NCBI GenBank assembly: GCA_035079385.1
Contig: JAVHKY010000003.1
Coordinates: 21,653,501-21,717,500, forward strand
Length of the DNA stretch: 64,000 nucleotides
Source: Aspidiotus rigidus
Lineage: Eukaryota > Arthropoda > Insecta > Hemiptera > Diaspididae
Direction of reading: 5' to 3'
In this document: positions 12,067 to 23,500 of the stretch, piece by piece
How positions within the stretch are numbered: position 1 is the stretch's first letter
Layout: each line of letters begins with the position of its first letter
Program-made: the position numbers and the translations under genes
The notes under the pieces: generated by a model
Told to the model about the DNA's origin: nothing
Seen by the model: only the letters and a program-made list of their open reading frames with translations
Database searches by the model: none

Positions 12067-12072
12067 AATAAA
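12067..12072 (+). terminator. polyadenylation signal AATAAA
   Basis: A canonical AATAAA lies 305 bp after the stop of the prodomain gene and before the convergent NFU1 stop at 12390. It is a plausible 3' end for the upstream transcript. Confidence 0.4.
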
Positions 12073-12389
12073 AGTATTTTCAAGTTTTTGATAAATTTTC
12101 ATTTTTGTATTTATTTACTTATTTAAAGTTGCTATTTCGTTTTTCAGTTCACCAAATTATTATTAGTATTTTGAAACTAAAAGTGTATTCTTTTCTTTTT
12201 TTTCATTTTTTTAAAGACTCATGTTAGAATTATTCTCCAAACATTTTGACATTTTACTTGGAAATCATTCATGGTAACTTACCTCGTCTTTATTTAGCGT
12301 GATTTGAACAAATTTACGAATTATTTCAATTTTTTAAAGTAAACAGAGGTACAAAACACCAATACATTATAAATTTATGATTAGTCAAA

Positions 12390-13775
12390 CTAGACGCCAT
12401 TTTTAACGTTTTGATTCTGATCTTTTCTTGAAGATTCTTCACGTTCTTCAACGTCTCTCCCTTCTTCCTTTTCTCGCTGTTTTAGTTTTTCATTGAATTT
12501 TTCAAATTCTGCTTTCGTTATAATTTGTATATTATCTTCGATTTGTTCTACACTTTTTATCTAAAAAAAAAAAAAAATGAAAATACACACGTCGTACGCT
12601 AATATAAAACTTGATATTCAATTTTTTTTCATTTAAAGAGACGAAAAAGGAATATCTTACTTCCGGAATATAAAACTGCAACATATTTTGTACACCATTC
12701 TTAAGAGTGACAACAGAACTAGGGCAATTAGTGCATGAACCTTGCATTTTCAGTTTCACTACACCATCCTCATAGCCCTAAAAAAATTAGCACTTACACA
12801 GTTGTCTTTGGAAAGAATAACTACCGGCAGTTCATTTTATAATCATGAAAAACTATTTTTTACCATGAAGACAATATCACCTCCATCCTCTTGAACTACA
12901 GGTCTGATTCTAGAATCTAGTAACTCTTTTATCATTTGAACAGTTTCATCATCATCTTCATCAGCGGATTCTAAAACACACCGAACAAAATACAATGAAG
13001 AAGAATTTACGAATGCTAGCTGACGAAATTCGAATTTCACCTTTATTTGATTGTAATTCCGTTACAATAGGCAGTCCAGTCGCGAAAAAGTCCATTAGAG
13101 TTGCGAAAATTTCAGGTTTCAGTAACTTCCACTCGACGTCTTCATCTGCCTAAAAAGAGGAAAAGCACGAAGATAGAAATACTTCAGGAAATCTGAACTT
13201 CGACGATACTTTCTAATCAAAACTTCCAACTGATGAAAAGTTCGTGAACATATTTCATTCATATTTACAATAAAAATAATGTTATTTCTTTACCACATTA
13301 CTTTTGTGATAGTTATAAAATCTGGTCCGAAGAATACTGATTTAACACCTTCAATTCGAAATAGCATTTTACCCAGCGGGCTGTTACACGTCGAGTCAAT
13401 GTTTGGAAAATCTATCGTTCGACCTTCCTCTAGGATCTGCAAAAATTGTGTTAATGCGAATATTGTGCCGAACAGTGTATCAGAAGAATAAATAATAAAT
13501 ATATACAGTTTTTCCAGGAATAAATTTCAAGCTATTAGGATTCGGAGTTTCTTGCGTTTTGATGAAGAGTGTTCGTTTCGACAGGGTGATGGCAACAGCT
13601 CGAGATAGATGAAGATTATTGTTCTGAAGAACATTTCCTCGTTTGGTACAGTTCCTAAAAACACGAAAATAGATAATCAATTTACGGTACTTCGATTCAA
13701 AACTAATTTGAATCACTCTGAAAGTGTAGATCATCATATTTACCTGATGTAAGTGGTAACAATATTTCGTAACAT
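12390..13775 (-). CDS. NFU1: NFU1 iron-sulfur cluster scaffold, mitochondrial
   Basis: Seven coding exons on the reverse strand: 13775-13744, 13654-13507, 13436-13302, 13149-13041, 12970-12864, 12777-12661 and 12560-12390. They sum to 273 codons including the stop (272 aa), near the family length. The N-terminus is basic and hydroxylated, consistent with a mitochondrial presequence. The Nfu N-terminal domain follows ([16 protein letters not shown] ... [20 protein letters not shown]), then the NifU-like domain with [13 protein letters not shown] and the cluster-binding CxxC in 'GSCTNCPSS'. NFU1 delivers [4Fe-4S] clusters to lipoyl synthase and respiratory proteins. The C-terminal tail of about 35 residues is charged and longer than in vertebrates. 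The gene is head-to-head with BPNT1 (about 770 bp between starts), so a shared promoter region is plausible. Confidence 0.96.
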
Positions 13776-14541
13776 TTTCGTACAAGTCGAACTAAAATAT
13801 TGGCGAAAAACTCCGAAATAACAGCTCAGTCGAGATGAGTAGTGGTTAAATTTCCTCTAAAAGAAACATCCATGATTTCAGAAACTATTTTTTGTTGATA
13901 AATTCACATCATTATCCACAATAAAAATTATATTTTTAATGCTTCAAGCTAGTTTTTCCACTGTTTTTCGAGTGCCGAAGACAGAATTTCAGGTGCGTTT
14001 GATAACTGATAAGGTAGAATTATTGATAACGTGAAATAAAAACAAACACGAACCGCTCAGCGCCTCGCGGCCCGCGGCCAACTCAAACTCTCACATTACA
14101 AACATAAACAGCAGGAAAGTAGTTCTCCAATCCCTGACAGAACTACTTTTTCGTTCTTATGGCAAGTTGGAAACCTGAATAATTATATTTTTACCCAGTC
14201 TTCTTCCGTATCATGCCTCGTCTGAGCCTCGCATTAGTCTGATCGTGATAAGAGAATAGATAAGAGTAGAGTGAGATATTTCAATTCGATTCGATTCAGT
14301 CTTTCTTCCTTCAATCTAAATGATTGATTATTCAACCGATGAAATCGAAGACGTTATGTAATGAAGGCCATTCCATTTGGTAAACAACATTTTCCGTACA
14401 ATAAGAGTAATTCCTATTGAAACGCCGATGATAGAACAACCATTTTTCGTACTGTCGGTCGAGTTTCTCATAAGATCATCGTTTTCATACCTACAAAATT
14501 TGTTCTCTTCGTAAGCATTGAAAAACTCTTTTTATTCCGCC
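13776..14541. promoter_or_regulatory. divergent NFU1/BPNT1 intergenic region
   Basis: The two start codons are separated by 766 bp and transcribed away from each other. A G+C-richer patch around 14050-14090 (CTCAGCGCCTCGCGGCCCGC) stands out from AT-rich surroundings and is the best candidate for a bidirectional core promoter. No TATA box is evident. The assignment rests on position and composition only. Confidence 0.45.
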
Positions 14542-15780
14542 ATGGTGAACTCAGTTCCTTCCATTTTGAAACTTGTGTCTTCGTGTATACCTGTAGCTAA
14601 TCATGCTGGGAAAATTATTCGCGATGTAATGAAAAAAGGAGAATTGAATATTGTCGATAAAGTAAGTACTATGATTTCCAAAATTTTGTCGCCACCTAGA
14701 TAACCTTAATTAGAGTTTTAATCTTCTCTCCATTAGGGAATCCAAGATTACCAAACTGAAGCAGATCGTCGGGCGCATCAATTCATCGTTTCTTCATTGT
14801 CGCGTCAATTTCCAAAAATCACAATCATCGGAGAAGAGGACGGATGTGAAGTCAGTAATGAAGACGACAATAATTTCTGCGAAAAAGAAGAATCAGTTCT
14901 GGCTGAAGAGTGCCCCAAAGATTTACTAGATGTAGTTGAAGATCAAGTATGGTTCCACGTCGTACAGCTTTTGATACGAAATGTGTTTCTGTAATTGAAA
15001 CAATAATTATTTGTGTAATAGGTTACTGTATGGGTAGATCCTCTGGATGGAACATCCGAATACACGCAAGGTGACTAATTTAATTCCGTATCCGGCGAGA
15101 TAATACTCAACTTCATCGATATCTATTTCGTAATTATTATATTTTAAGGACTTTTGGAACACGTAACCGTTCTAATAGGAATAGCCGTTGGAAGCAAAGC
15201 GGTGGCTGGGGTAATTCATCAGCCATATTATGGTTACCAAGAGACGGAAAATTGCGGCAGAACTATATGGGGCATTTTAGGGCTCGGAGCATTTGGTCAC
15301 ACTCCTCAAGACTTACCAGCAGATCGTGTAATTCTCACGACCACACGGTCACATTCTAGTGCTTTAGTTCAAGAAGCTATCCGTTCAATAAAAGCTGACG
15401 AAGTGTTGAGTGTTGGCGGTGCTGGTCATAAAGTACGTGGGATCATGAAAACTGGATATTATGACAAAAATAATTTACCCAACTTGTTGCTTATTTTTAA
15501 TTATACACTTGGAATGCAGGTTCTTCTCTTATTGGAAGGTAAAGCCCATGCGTACGTTTTTGCCAGCCAAGGCTGCAAAAAATGGGACACATGTGCCCCA
15601 GAGGCGGTATTACATGCGGCTGGTGGTTTTTTAACCGATATGAATGGTAACTGTTATTCGTACAACAAAGAAACGGACGTGCAGAACAAAGGAGGTACAC
15701 TCGCTACAGCTCGAAAAGAAGATCATTCCAAATTTTTAAATTTGTTACCAGATAGTGTGAAGCAATCTTTGAAAAACTAA
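14542..15780 (+). CDS. BPNT1: 3'(2'),5'-bisphosphate nucleotidase 1
   Basis: Exons are 14542-14661, 14737-14946, 15022-15070, 15149-15432 and 15520-15780, together 308 codons including the stop (307 aa; vertebrate BPNT1 is 308). All hallmarks of the Mg2+-dependent, Li+-inhibited phosphatase family are visible: IIGEEDG, then WVDPLDGTSEY (DPLDGT metal box), and CKKWDTCAPEA (WDxxA). It hydrolyses 3'-phosphoadenosine 5'-phosphate to AMP, removing the by-product of sulfation. The last intron (15433-15519) is 87 nt, a multiple of three and free of stops. Reading through it would add 29 residues inside the conserved GGAGHK/VLLLLEGKAHAY junction, so I treat it as a genuine intron. An acidic insertion after EEDG is typical in length. 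Confidence 0.96.
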
Positions 15781-16990
15781 TCTAACGATTTTGTTACCGT
15801 ACGTCAAATGTGTTTTATACAGCGAGAAATTGTGTAAAATTTCTCTTTTATACATTTTTAAGAAGTTTTTAATTATTAGACACATTTACTTCATCGTTGT
15901 TTTAACCTTCATTTCAGAATTGCTTACAGTTGATTATAAAATTTTAGAATCTTACTCTCTGTTTCAATCCCATCAATAATAGTATCAGGGTAGTGATATT
16001 CAAATTAACTGCTGGAGTACAATACGAAGTATGATTTATCCAAACGTTGGAGAATAATCTTCCAAACCTTGATTTTATTTGATTCTTTCTCGTTTTCTAT
16101 ATCGTTGATTATTTACAAATACATTTAAAAAAATTGGATAGTCTATTTTATAAATCAAACAAATTCATGTTGTTCTCCGTAATATTTTTTCACTCAGAAT
16201 AGTTTTATGGACGGAGGTATTCCGGATCGAAACTTTGACTGAAAAATTATAAGAAATATTTCGAGCGAAAAAAACCTTTCTGCTAATTATAATGTGAAAA
16301 CAGTCTTTTTTTCACATCGAAAATTTCATTTCAACATTTTATCGGAATCCTTTATTCGTATTTTCTGCAGTATTTTATGATTACTCGGATGTGCAAATCA
16401 ACGACTATAATTCGCGATCCAGCAACTTACAATATTGAAAGGAACATTTAAAATTCATAATTTTACTATTTCAATCTCATTATTCGGACTGAGTAGTCCT
16501 AATTGGGCCTAAACTGATTAGTATGACCTCTTATCTGAGCAAGATTTGAATGAAATACTACTTGTAGGAAATTTGTGTTCGGATATCGTCCTTATTTTTG
16601 GATATATGATTTGTTCTCGCATCTCGTAGATCACAATAGGGGTTCTTTTGAACAAGCATGAACAAGTTACAAGTGACGGTGATTAGATATATCACATAAT
16701 CCTTATAACTCAACATCTCGAAACGTATTTAGGTAGGCTAATTGAAAGAAAAAATATTAGTCCGAGAACGATTTTGAAGATGAATCGTTTTGTAAAACAT
16801 ATAGCTAGCAAGCGAACTCAGCGTTCCAAGTGGATACACACCAACACCCAGTTAGTTAGAGGGATATTGCATTGTCTTAAAATGATTATAAACATGTTTT
16901 CATCCGATCCGAGTGATAATTTGCGGTTGATAAACGAAACGCGACGAGAGGACGGTGCAGAAACGCGCAACGTAAAACACCGACGAGTGA
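15781..16990. other. intergenic between BPNT1 and the laminin gene
   Basis: No coding exon or RNA gene is supportable. The first few hundred bases probably hold the BPNT1 3' UTR. Composition becomes richer in CpG near 16920-17110, which is taken as the start of the laminin promoter and 5' UTR. Confidence 0.5.
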
Positions 16991-17180
16991 AGGGACGAGA
17001 CGAGACCGGTGGCATTTTTAGAATGCACTTCACTTGTTCATCAGATCTTGTTTACAGTCTCATTCTTTCTATTGATGGAGTAACTCGCCGCCGATCGCCC
17101 GAGTATGTTGAGTATATTATCCAGACGAATACGGTAATACATTGAGGATTCGTATTTTTGGACTTCGTACGAAATAACGA
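16990..17180 (+). promoter_or_regulatory. putative laminin beta promoter and non-coding first exon
   Basis: A perfect donor (GTAAGTAAGT) follows position 17180, and an acceptor (CTATTCTAG) ends at 17560, just 16 bases before the laminin start codon. This implies a non-coding first exon ending at 17180 and a 380-bp 5' UTR intron. The sequence upstream (16920-17110) is CpG-richer than its surroundings. The transcription start was not determined. Confidence 0.55.
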
Positions 17181-17576
17181 GTAAGTAAGTCTATTAAACC
17201 TTAACATTTTCTGAAAATGAAGAAATTCCAAGTAAATTCAAAGGACACCTGTTGCGTCGAACGTCGAAATTTCGATCTATGAAATAAAATAGATGCAAAA
17301 TCTAGTCTAATATAATAAATTGAGTTATTTTGGTTCGAGTTAAATACCAGTGAAAAGGCAGTTTGATTAGAAAATTATTTTAATTGTAATGTATACCTAG
17401 TAGTTTTCTTTTCCTGGTTATGAAGAAGATATGAGTGCAAAGATCATCTCTTTTTAGTAATCTTGGGAGTTTTTTATTTTGATCAGTAATTTTATTTTTC
17501 TATGGACATAAATCATTCGTTAACGATCATTGTACTTATACATTCTTACTACTATTCTAGGTCCATTAAATGAAAA

Positions 17577-20500
17577 ATGGACTGGCCGAAACTAAGTTAT
17601 GGAGCTTTGATTGTTTGGATATTTTCATTGAGATGTAAGTAAATCCAAAATTATGAGTACTTTACGAGTTTTTTATGACCGAGAGGATTGTAAAGATGAA
17701 TGGAAGAAAAAATGGTATCTAATTCTCGATTTACTCCCACACAAATTTCATGTGGATCATTAATGACGGCGTGGTGAAATAATTACCCGAATAATTTGTA
17801 CGACGACGCTCATATGAATCGTTATCTATTTTTTTTAATACCATTTCCTTTTTCTTATCGTGTCTGTCGAATGTTCTTTCACACTTCAAAGTCCTTTTAA
17901 CTCCGTATTTTTTCATGATGTTCATTCAGTTGTCTCAGTAATAGAATGATTATTCAATTTTCAATTTAATATTAGGCAACCATCGGTTACTATAGATATT
18001 TATTATGAAAGAAAAAAGTGGTTATTTTTAAGATTTTATTTTGCAGAAATAGGAAAAAAATGTTCTAGTAAGTGAGCTTGTGGGTACTTGGTGAAGATAT
18101 TTTAGAGATAAATATAAACCGAAAAATGAGAGGGGGAAAATGATATTTTGGATGACACTTCATGGAGATCTACTACCAGAAAAATATTTTTATCGTTGTC
18201 CTGTGATCTTTATTTGATTAGAAATGAGTTGGTCATCGACAGTTCCAATTATTCAAAGTTCAAAAATTCTATGTTTGTATCTTCAATAATTATCTTTACA
18301 TGAGTCGAGATTTCAACGTGTTCTTCGAGAGACCTACTGTGTACATAATATTCTCCATGAACTTTGTCGTGTGTGTAAACAGGGAAATATCTTCGTTCCG
18401 CTCTCAACGCGTCTTCGAACTATGCAAGTATGCAACACATGTTCAACAGATTTTAATGCTCCTTACTGTCGCAGTCGTCTTCCTTTTTTTTTCTCTCGAT
18501 CGCGTAACATATGGGTACCAAATGAAGGGAGTGTGAAATAACAACGATTTACCGAACGAATTTTGGTCGTGTGAGTGTGAGTGTGTGTACGTGTCCGCTC
18601 GTGATACCGAACCTAACGTATTCGCCGCTGTATCAAATAGAAAAATTCCGTCTCGTCTCAATCCTAAAACGTTACACCGATTTTACGCTTATCCTGGTAT
18701 CTACTCCTAGTTAATGTCCGGTTTTTCCATTTTATCCTTACTATTTCGTACCTTCTCCTTCTACGTTGATTAAGCGGCGAAGACGATCGGGTGCGGGGAA
18801 AAGAAAGGAACTCCTCGAGTGCATCGCGGGCTTTGCTCAACGATGACTGAGCTAGTCTGGTCCTATCGTGGCGGGTAGGATCGAGATCAGAGTCGTGTGT
18901 ACTTCCTGAAGTGTCGATCTAGTCTATGTTTATGGCTATGTGAGAGCTTTTCTGGCGTAAACTCGATCATTTGATTCGGTTGCTGTCTCGATAGGTTAGG
19001 TATACTGAAGTTCCTGTATAGTTTGTGTGCTGTCGAGGACTCCCCCCTCTCTACTCCAGTCCTTGTTACATCACAGGAGTTCGGAGAAGAATTGTAATTG
19101 ATGTTCTTTTCCTTGCTGTCGTGCTTCGCTAGGTCGTTTATTTGGATTGTCGAACCATTTTTTTCTTTTTTCCCTACCAGTTGAATTTCTACGGGATGGG
19201 GCAAAATGATGTTACCAATGGGAGTTCGCACTAAATTCACTCCAACTCAGAAACGCGAAACGTTAGATGTACACTTTGAATCTACCAAATTTATATTTCA
19301 ATTTTATCTTCAACTTGCGCCCCAACCCTACTTTCTACGACTTTTCTAAGTTGAGTTATGGACCCAAAAGTGCCAAAAATTTCAAAAATTACAAATTTTT
19401 CAAACTTCCATAATTATTTTATCTGATTTGAAAGTGAAATTGAACGTTGATTCCGAAAAAAATACCTAATCAACCCTATTCGCATGAGGACACAACTGTA
19501 GGTGCGCTAGAGTCGTGCCCGAAAAGGGGATTCGGCAAAAATTGCCATAAACCTGTATAAAACTAAAACGGGCTGTATCTTTGTCAATATTGAAAAATAC
19601 AAAAAAGTAGTAAGAGCATTTTTTTATTATTTTCATTCATAGAATAACATAAAAGAAGAAAAAATTAAGATTTCAACAATTTTCTGTAACATCCCCTTTT
19701 CAGGCAGCTTCCAAAAATGGCCACCACAGTTTTCATAGAGGGAGCCTACTTTGTGTCCTCATGCGAATGGAGCTTGAAAGCAGAGGATTTTTCAATTTCT
19801 TATTTTGGAAATCTGGTCAATTTTTGGCACATTTTGATCCGTAACTCGGCTCAGAAAAGTCGTAGAAAGTTGTGTAGGAGCGCAAATTGAAGATAGATAC
19901 AAATTTCGTAGATTCAAAGTGTACATTTAACATTTCGCGTTTTTAAGCTGGAGTGAATTTAGTGCGAACTCCCATTTATCTGGTAACATCATTTTACCCC
20001 ACCCGATATAATTATAAAAATAAATACCAGTTGTTTGAATTTAAAATTGTTTTACGAATTTCTTTATTTCACTGCAGTTGTCAAGTTCTCAAATGTGCTA
20101 CTAGGTAATGAGGATCATCAAAGCTTGTTACGAGCGTCCTATTTAAAAATTCACCCTACCGTCATTGACTCGCCCTCTTATTCTTTTCATGTACCTAACT
20201 CACTCTTTGTTGGGATCCATATTGTTCTCAATATTTCTTCCGTTTGTGTTCGTACTATAAGTACATCAAATGAGAGCGTTCTTCCTTTTATTCCTTTCAT
20301 GTTTATATGGTTTCGAATGACAATTAATTTTTCTTTCTAAGACATACGTCTGTTTGTAATATTTTTACATCGAAAGGTTTTGCGACGAGCGAGAAATAAA
20401 CGTCACATCATCAAAAATGCGTTAAATACTTCACTTATCGTATTTTTGATGATACGACGTTTCTTTCCGGCTGGAATATTACAAATTGCGTTCTTGTTAG

Positions 20501-23500
20501 AGTTAGTCATTTGGAATTATCTTGATTTCAACCGAAATTTCAAAGTCAATGACAGATTTTCAAGACGAATCTCAATAAGTTGCGTCGTAATATTTCCTGA
20601 GAAGGAAAAAGAAGTACACGAAGAAAATTCTGTTGTGGCAGGCTATTATTCTACACAAATCTATTTTCGTTCTAATTGGGGGCTGTTCTTTGCGTTTGAG
20701 TGCATTAGCCATGCAAATACTGAGAAATTTGGTTACCGCATTGATTCAAACTGTCCCTGAAATTTCCCAATTTCTCTTGCCCAGCCTAGACCTTCTTGTC
20801 ATCAGCCAATAGGTCTCCCTTCACCAAATCCCTTCCTAATTATGATCAACCTTCGAAAATTTCACCTCACCCTTAGACCACGTCACAGCCCTAGACCTCC
20901 TTCGAATGCACAATTTCTAGGAGGGTTGGTGGTACGAATATTTTCCGAAGGAGACCTCCCATAAATACATTCCCTATTGGAACGTCCGTCATATTTCCGG
21001 AAAATTGTGGACTCGACACTACTTTGGAGGATCTCAAAATTTTCATTAGGGACTTGGAAAAATTTCGACCATTGGACTGTATGTATCTGGAGGTGGACTG
21101 AGAAAATCTCGCCTCTCGAGCTATATATAAGAGCTGTGCATATCACACTTTTTCCATGGTCTCGTTTATTCAATTCAAAATTTCTGTTCATTTCAGTGAT
21201 CCAAGTTTCATCACAATCGAGAGTATGTGAACGAGGTTCATGCGCACCCGCGTACGGAAATCTCATAATTGGCCGTGAAAATCGATTGTTTGCTTCGTCC
21301 ACATGCGGATTAAAGGTAAGATCGACAACATATTATTTTTCTCACTGCTGTACTTTCTAGTCTTGTCAGTTTATAAATATTATTGTATTGCGTAGGAAAG
21401 ATTTTGTGTCGTTACAAGCTTGCAAGGCCACAAGAGTTGTCTCTGGTGCGACTCAAACCCAAAGAACAAGGGAATGTATCACGGTGTCGAGAACGTAGTC
21501 GCTCCCAATACCGGTCGGAGGTACGATGGAAAAACATTTCTCTGGTGTAATTCGACCTTATTGCTCTCATCTTCTCTATTGCAGTAACAATAACAAACCG
21601 TGGTGGCAGTCTCGAACGGGAGTTGAAAATGTTACCATTCAGCTGGACTTGGAGACAGTTTTCTATTTCTCCTATTTATATTTGAAATTCAAAACGTTCA
21701 GACCCGCCGGAATGCTAGTCGAACGATCGGCGGATTCTGGTCAAACCTGGCAGGTTCGTAATGAAGTAAAAATATTTTATTGTAATTTATAATTCTATTT
21801 TTAATTAATCGCTATTTTAGGTGTACGGATATTTCGCTGAGAATTGTGCCAAGCAATTTCCTTGGGCCCCGATCGGAGAGCAAAAAAATATAACTGTACC
21901 TTTTTGCACGGAAAAGTATTCCTCGTTTTTACCTTTTGAGAACGGAGAAGTGATCCTGAGAACGTTACCTTCGGTTGTAGAGAGCACCATCGATCCCTTC
22001 TCAGAGGAAGTGTTAAATTTAGTCAAATTTACGAATCTTCGTATCAATTTTACCAAACTGCATACGTTGGGTGACGATCTTCTGGATAATCGAACTGATA
22101 TTAAGGTTGGAATAATTAATTACGATTGAGAAAGTAAAGTAGACAGAATTCTGTAAATAATGATTTTCTTCAGGAAAAATATTACTACGCCTTATACGAA
22201 ATGATAGTCGGAGGTACGTGTGCTTGCTACGGTCATGCAGACCGTTGTCTACCACTCGAAGGTGTTCCTTTAAAACCGAATATGGTCCATGGCAAGTGTG
22301 AGTGCACCCATAATACCAAAGGGCTAAATTGTGAAAAATGCGAAGATTTGTACAACGATTTAAAATGGGCCCCTGCTATTGGAAGACAGAAAAATGTCTG
22401 CAAAAGTTAGTATAATTATAATATCCTACAGTGATAACATTCATCCTCTGTACTATTTTTCATGTTCTTCTTCGTTCTCTAGAGTGTGAGTGTAATAGTC
22501 ACGCCACCAGTTGTCATTTTGATCAGAGTGTTTTTGATTCGACCGGAAGGGTATCAGGTGGCGTATGTGACAATTGTCTTCATTTCACGACCGGACGGAA
22601 TTGCGAGCAATGCAAGCACTTTTATTATCAAGACCCGACCAAAGACTTTAACGACCCATACATCTGTCTACGTGAGTACACTTAGAAAGTTTCACAACCA
22701 CAAAATTTCTGAAAGATATTCTATGATGTTGTACGTCAACAGCTTGCGAATGTGACCCCTCTGGGTCAGTGGACGATGGAATATGCGATTCAAGAACCGA
22801 TCCTGCAAACGGTCTGGTATCTGGTCAGTGCCACTGTAAACCAAACGTGGACGGGCGCAGATGTGATACTTGCAAGAACGGATTTTGGAACCTGACTAGA
22901 GATAATCCCGTCGGATGCATACGTAAGTCGAAAATTCTCTGATATTTAGCGCGCACTATTTCGGTATTCTCGAGTTATCACGGTTCTCCATTTGTTTTAT
23001 AGCCTGTTCGTGTAGTATATTCGGAACGCACGATAATCAGGGTTGTAACAAAGAAACCGGGGAGTGTACGTGCAAAAGGAACGTCGTTGGGCGAGACTGT
23101 AATCAATGCGTGCCCAAATATTGGGGGTTGAGTGACAGCCCAGAAGGCTGTAAACCGTGTGAGTGCGATATTGGCGGTTCCTTGGATGAATATTGTGATG
23201 TCATTACGGGGCAGTGCAAGTGAGTGAAATTTATAATGATCTTATCGCTTTCTCTTTTTTTACCTCCGTCTGCTTCAGTGCATGTCTAATCTATCCTTCT
23301 CATGCTACATTAAAAAAAAAAATCTGGAGAATTGCGAAATTTGTTCCTGAATACGTGCTTGAACGTAGTTTTAATTCTGAATAAGTTTGAAAACAAAGAG
23401 GGATATGAGAAAACAAGATTCTTTCAATCTTACTTTTGGTAGTTCCTCAAGAAAGAGTTAATTTTGCGTTCACTGAAAACCTCTTCTTTGTGAAGTTACC

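Noticed and set aside
20883..21360. Overlapping 139- and 127-codon frames on both strands near laminin exon 2
   Set aside because: They are shadows spanning exon 2 and the degenerate satellite monomers; only the exon 2 part in the laminin frame is real.
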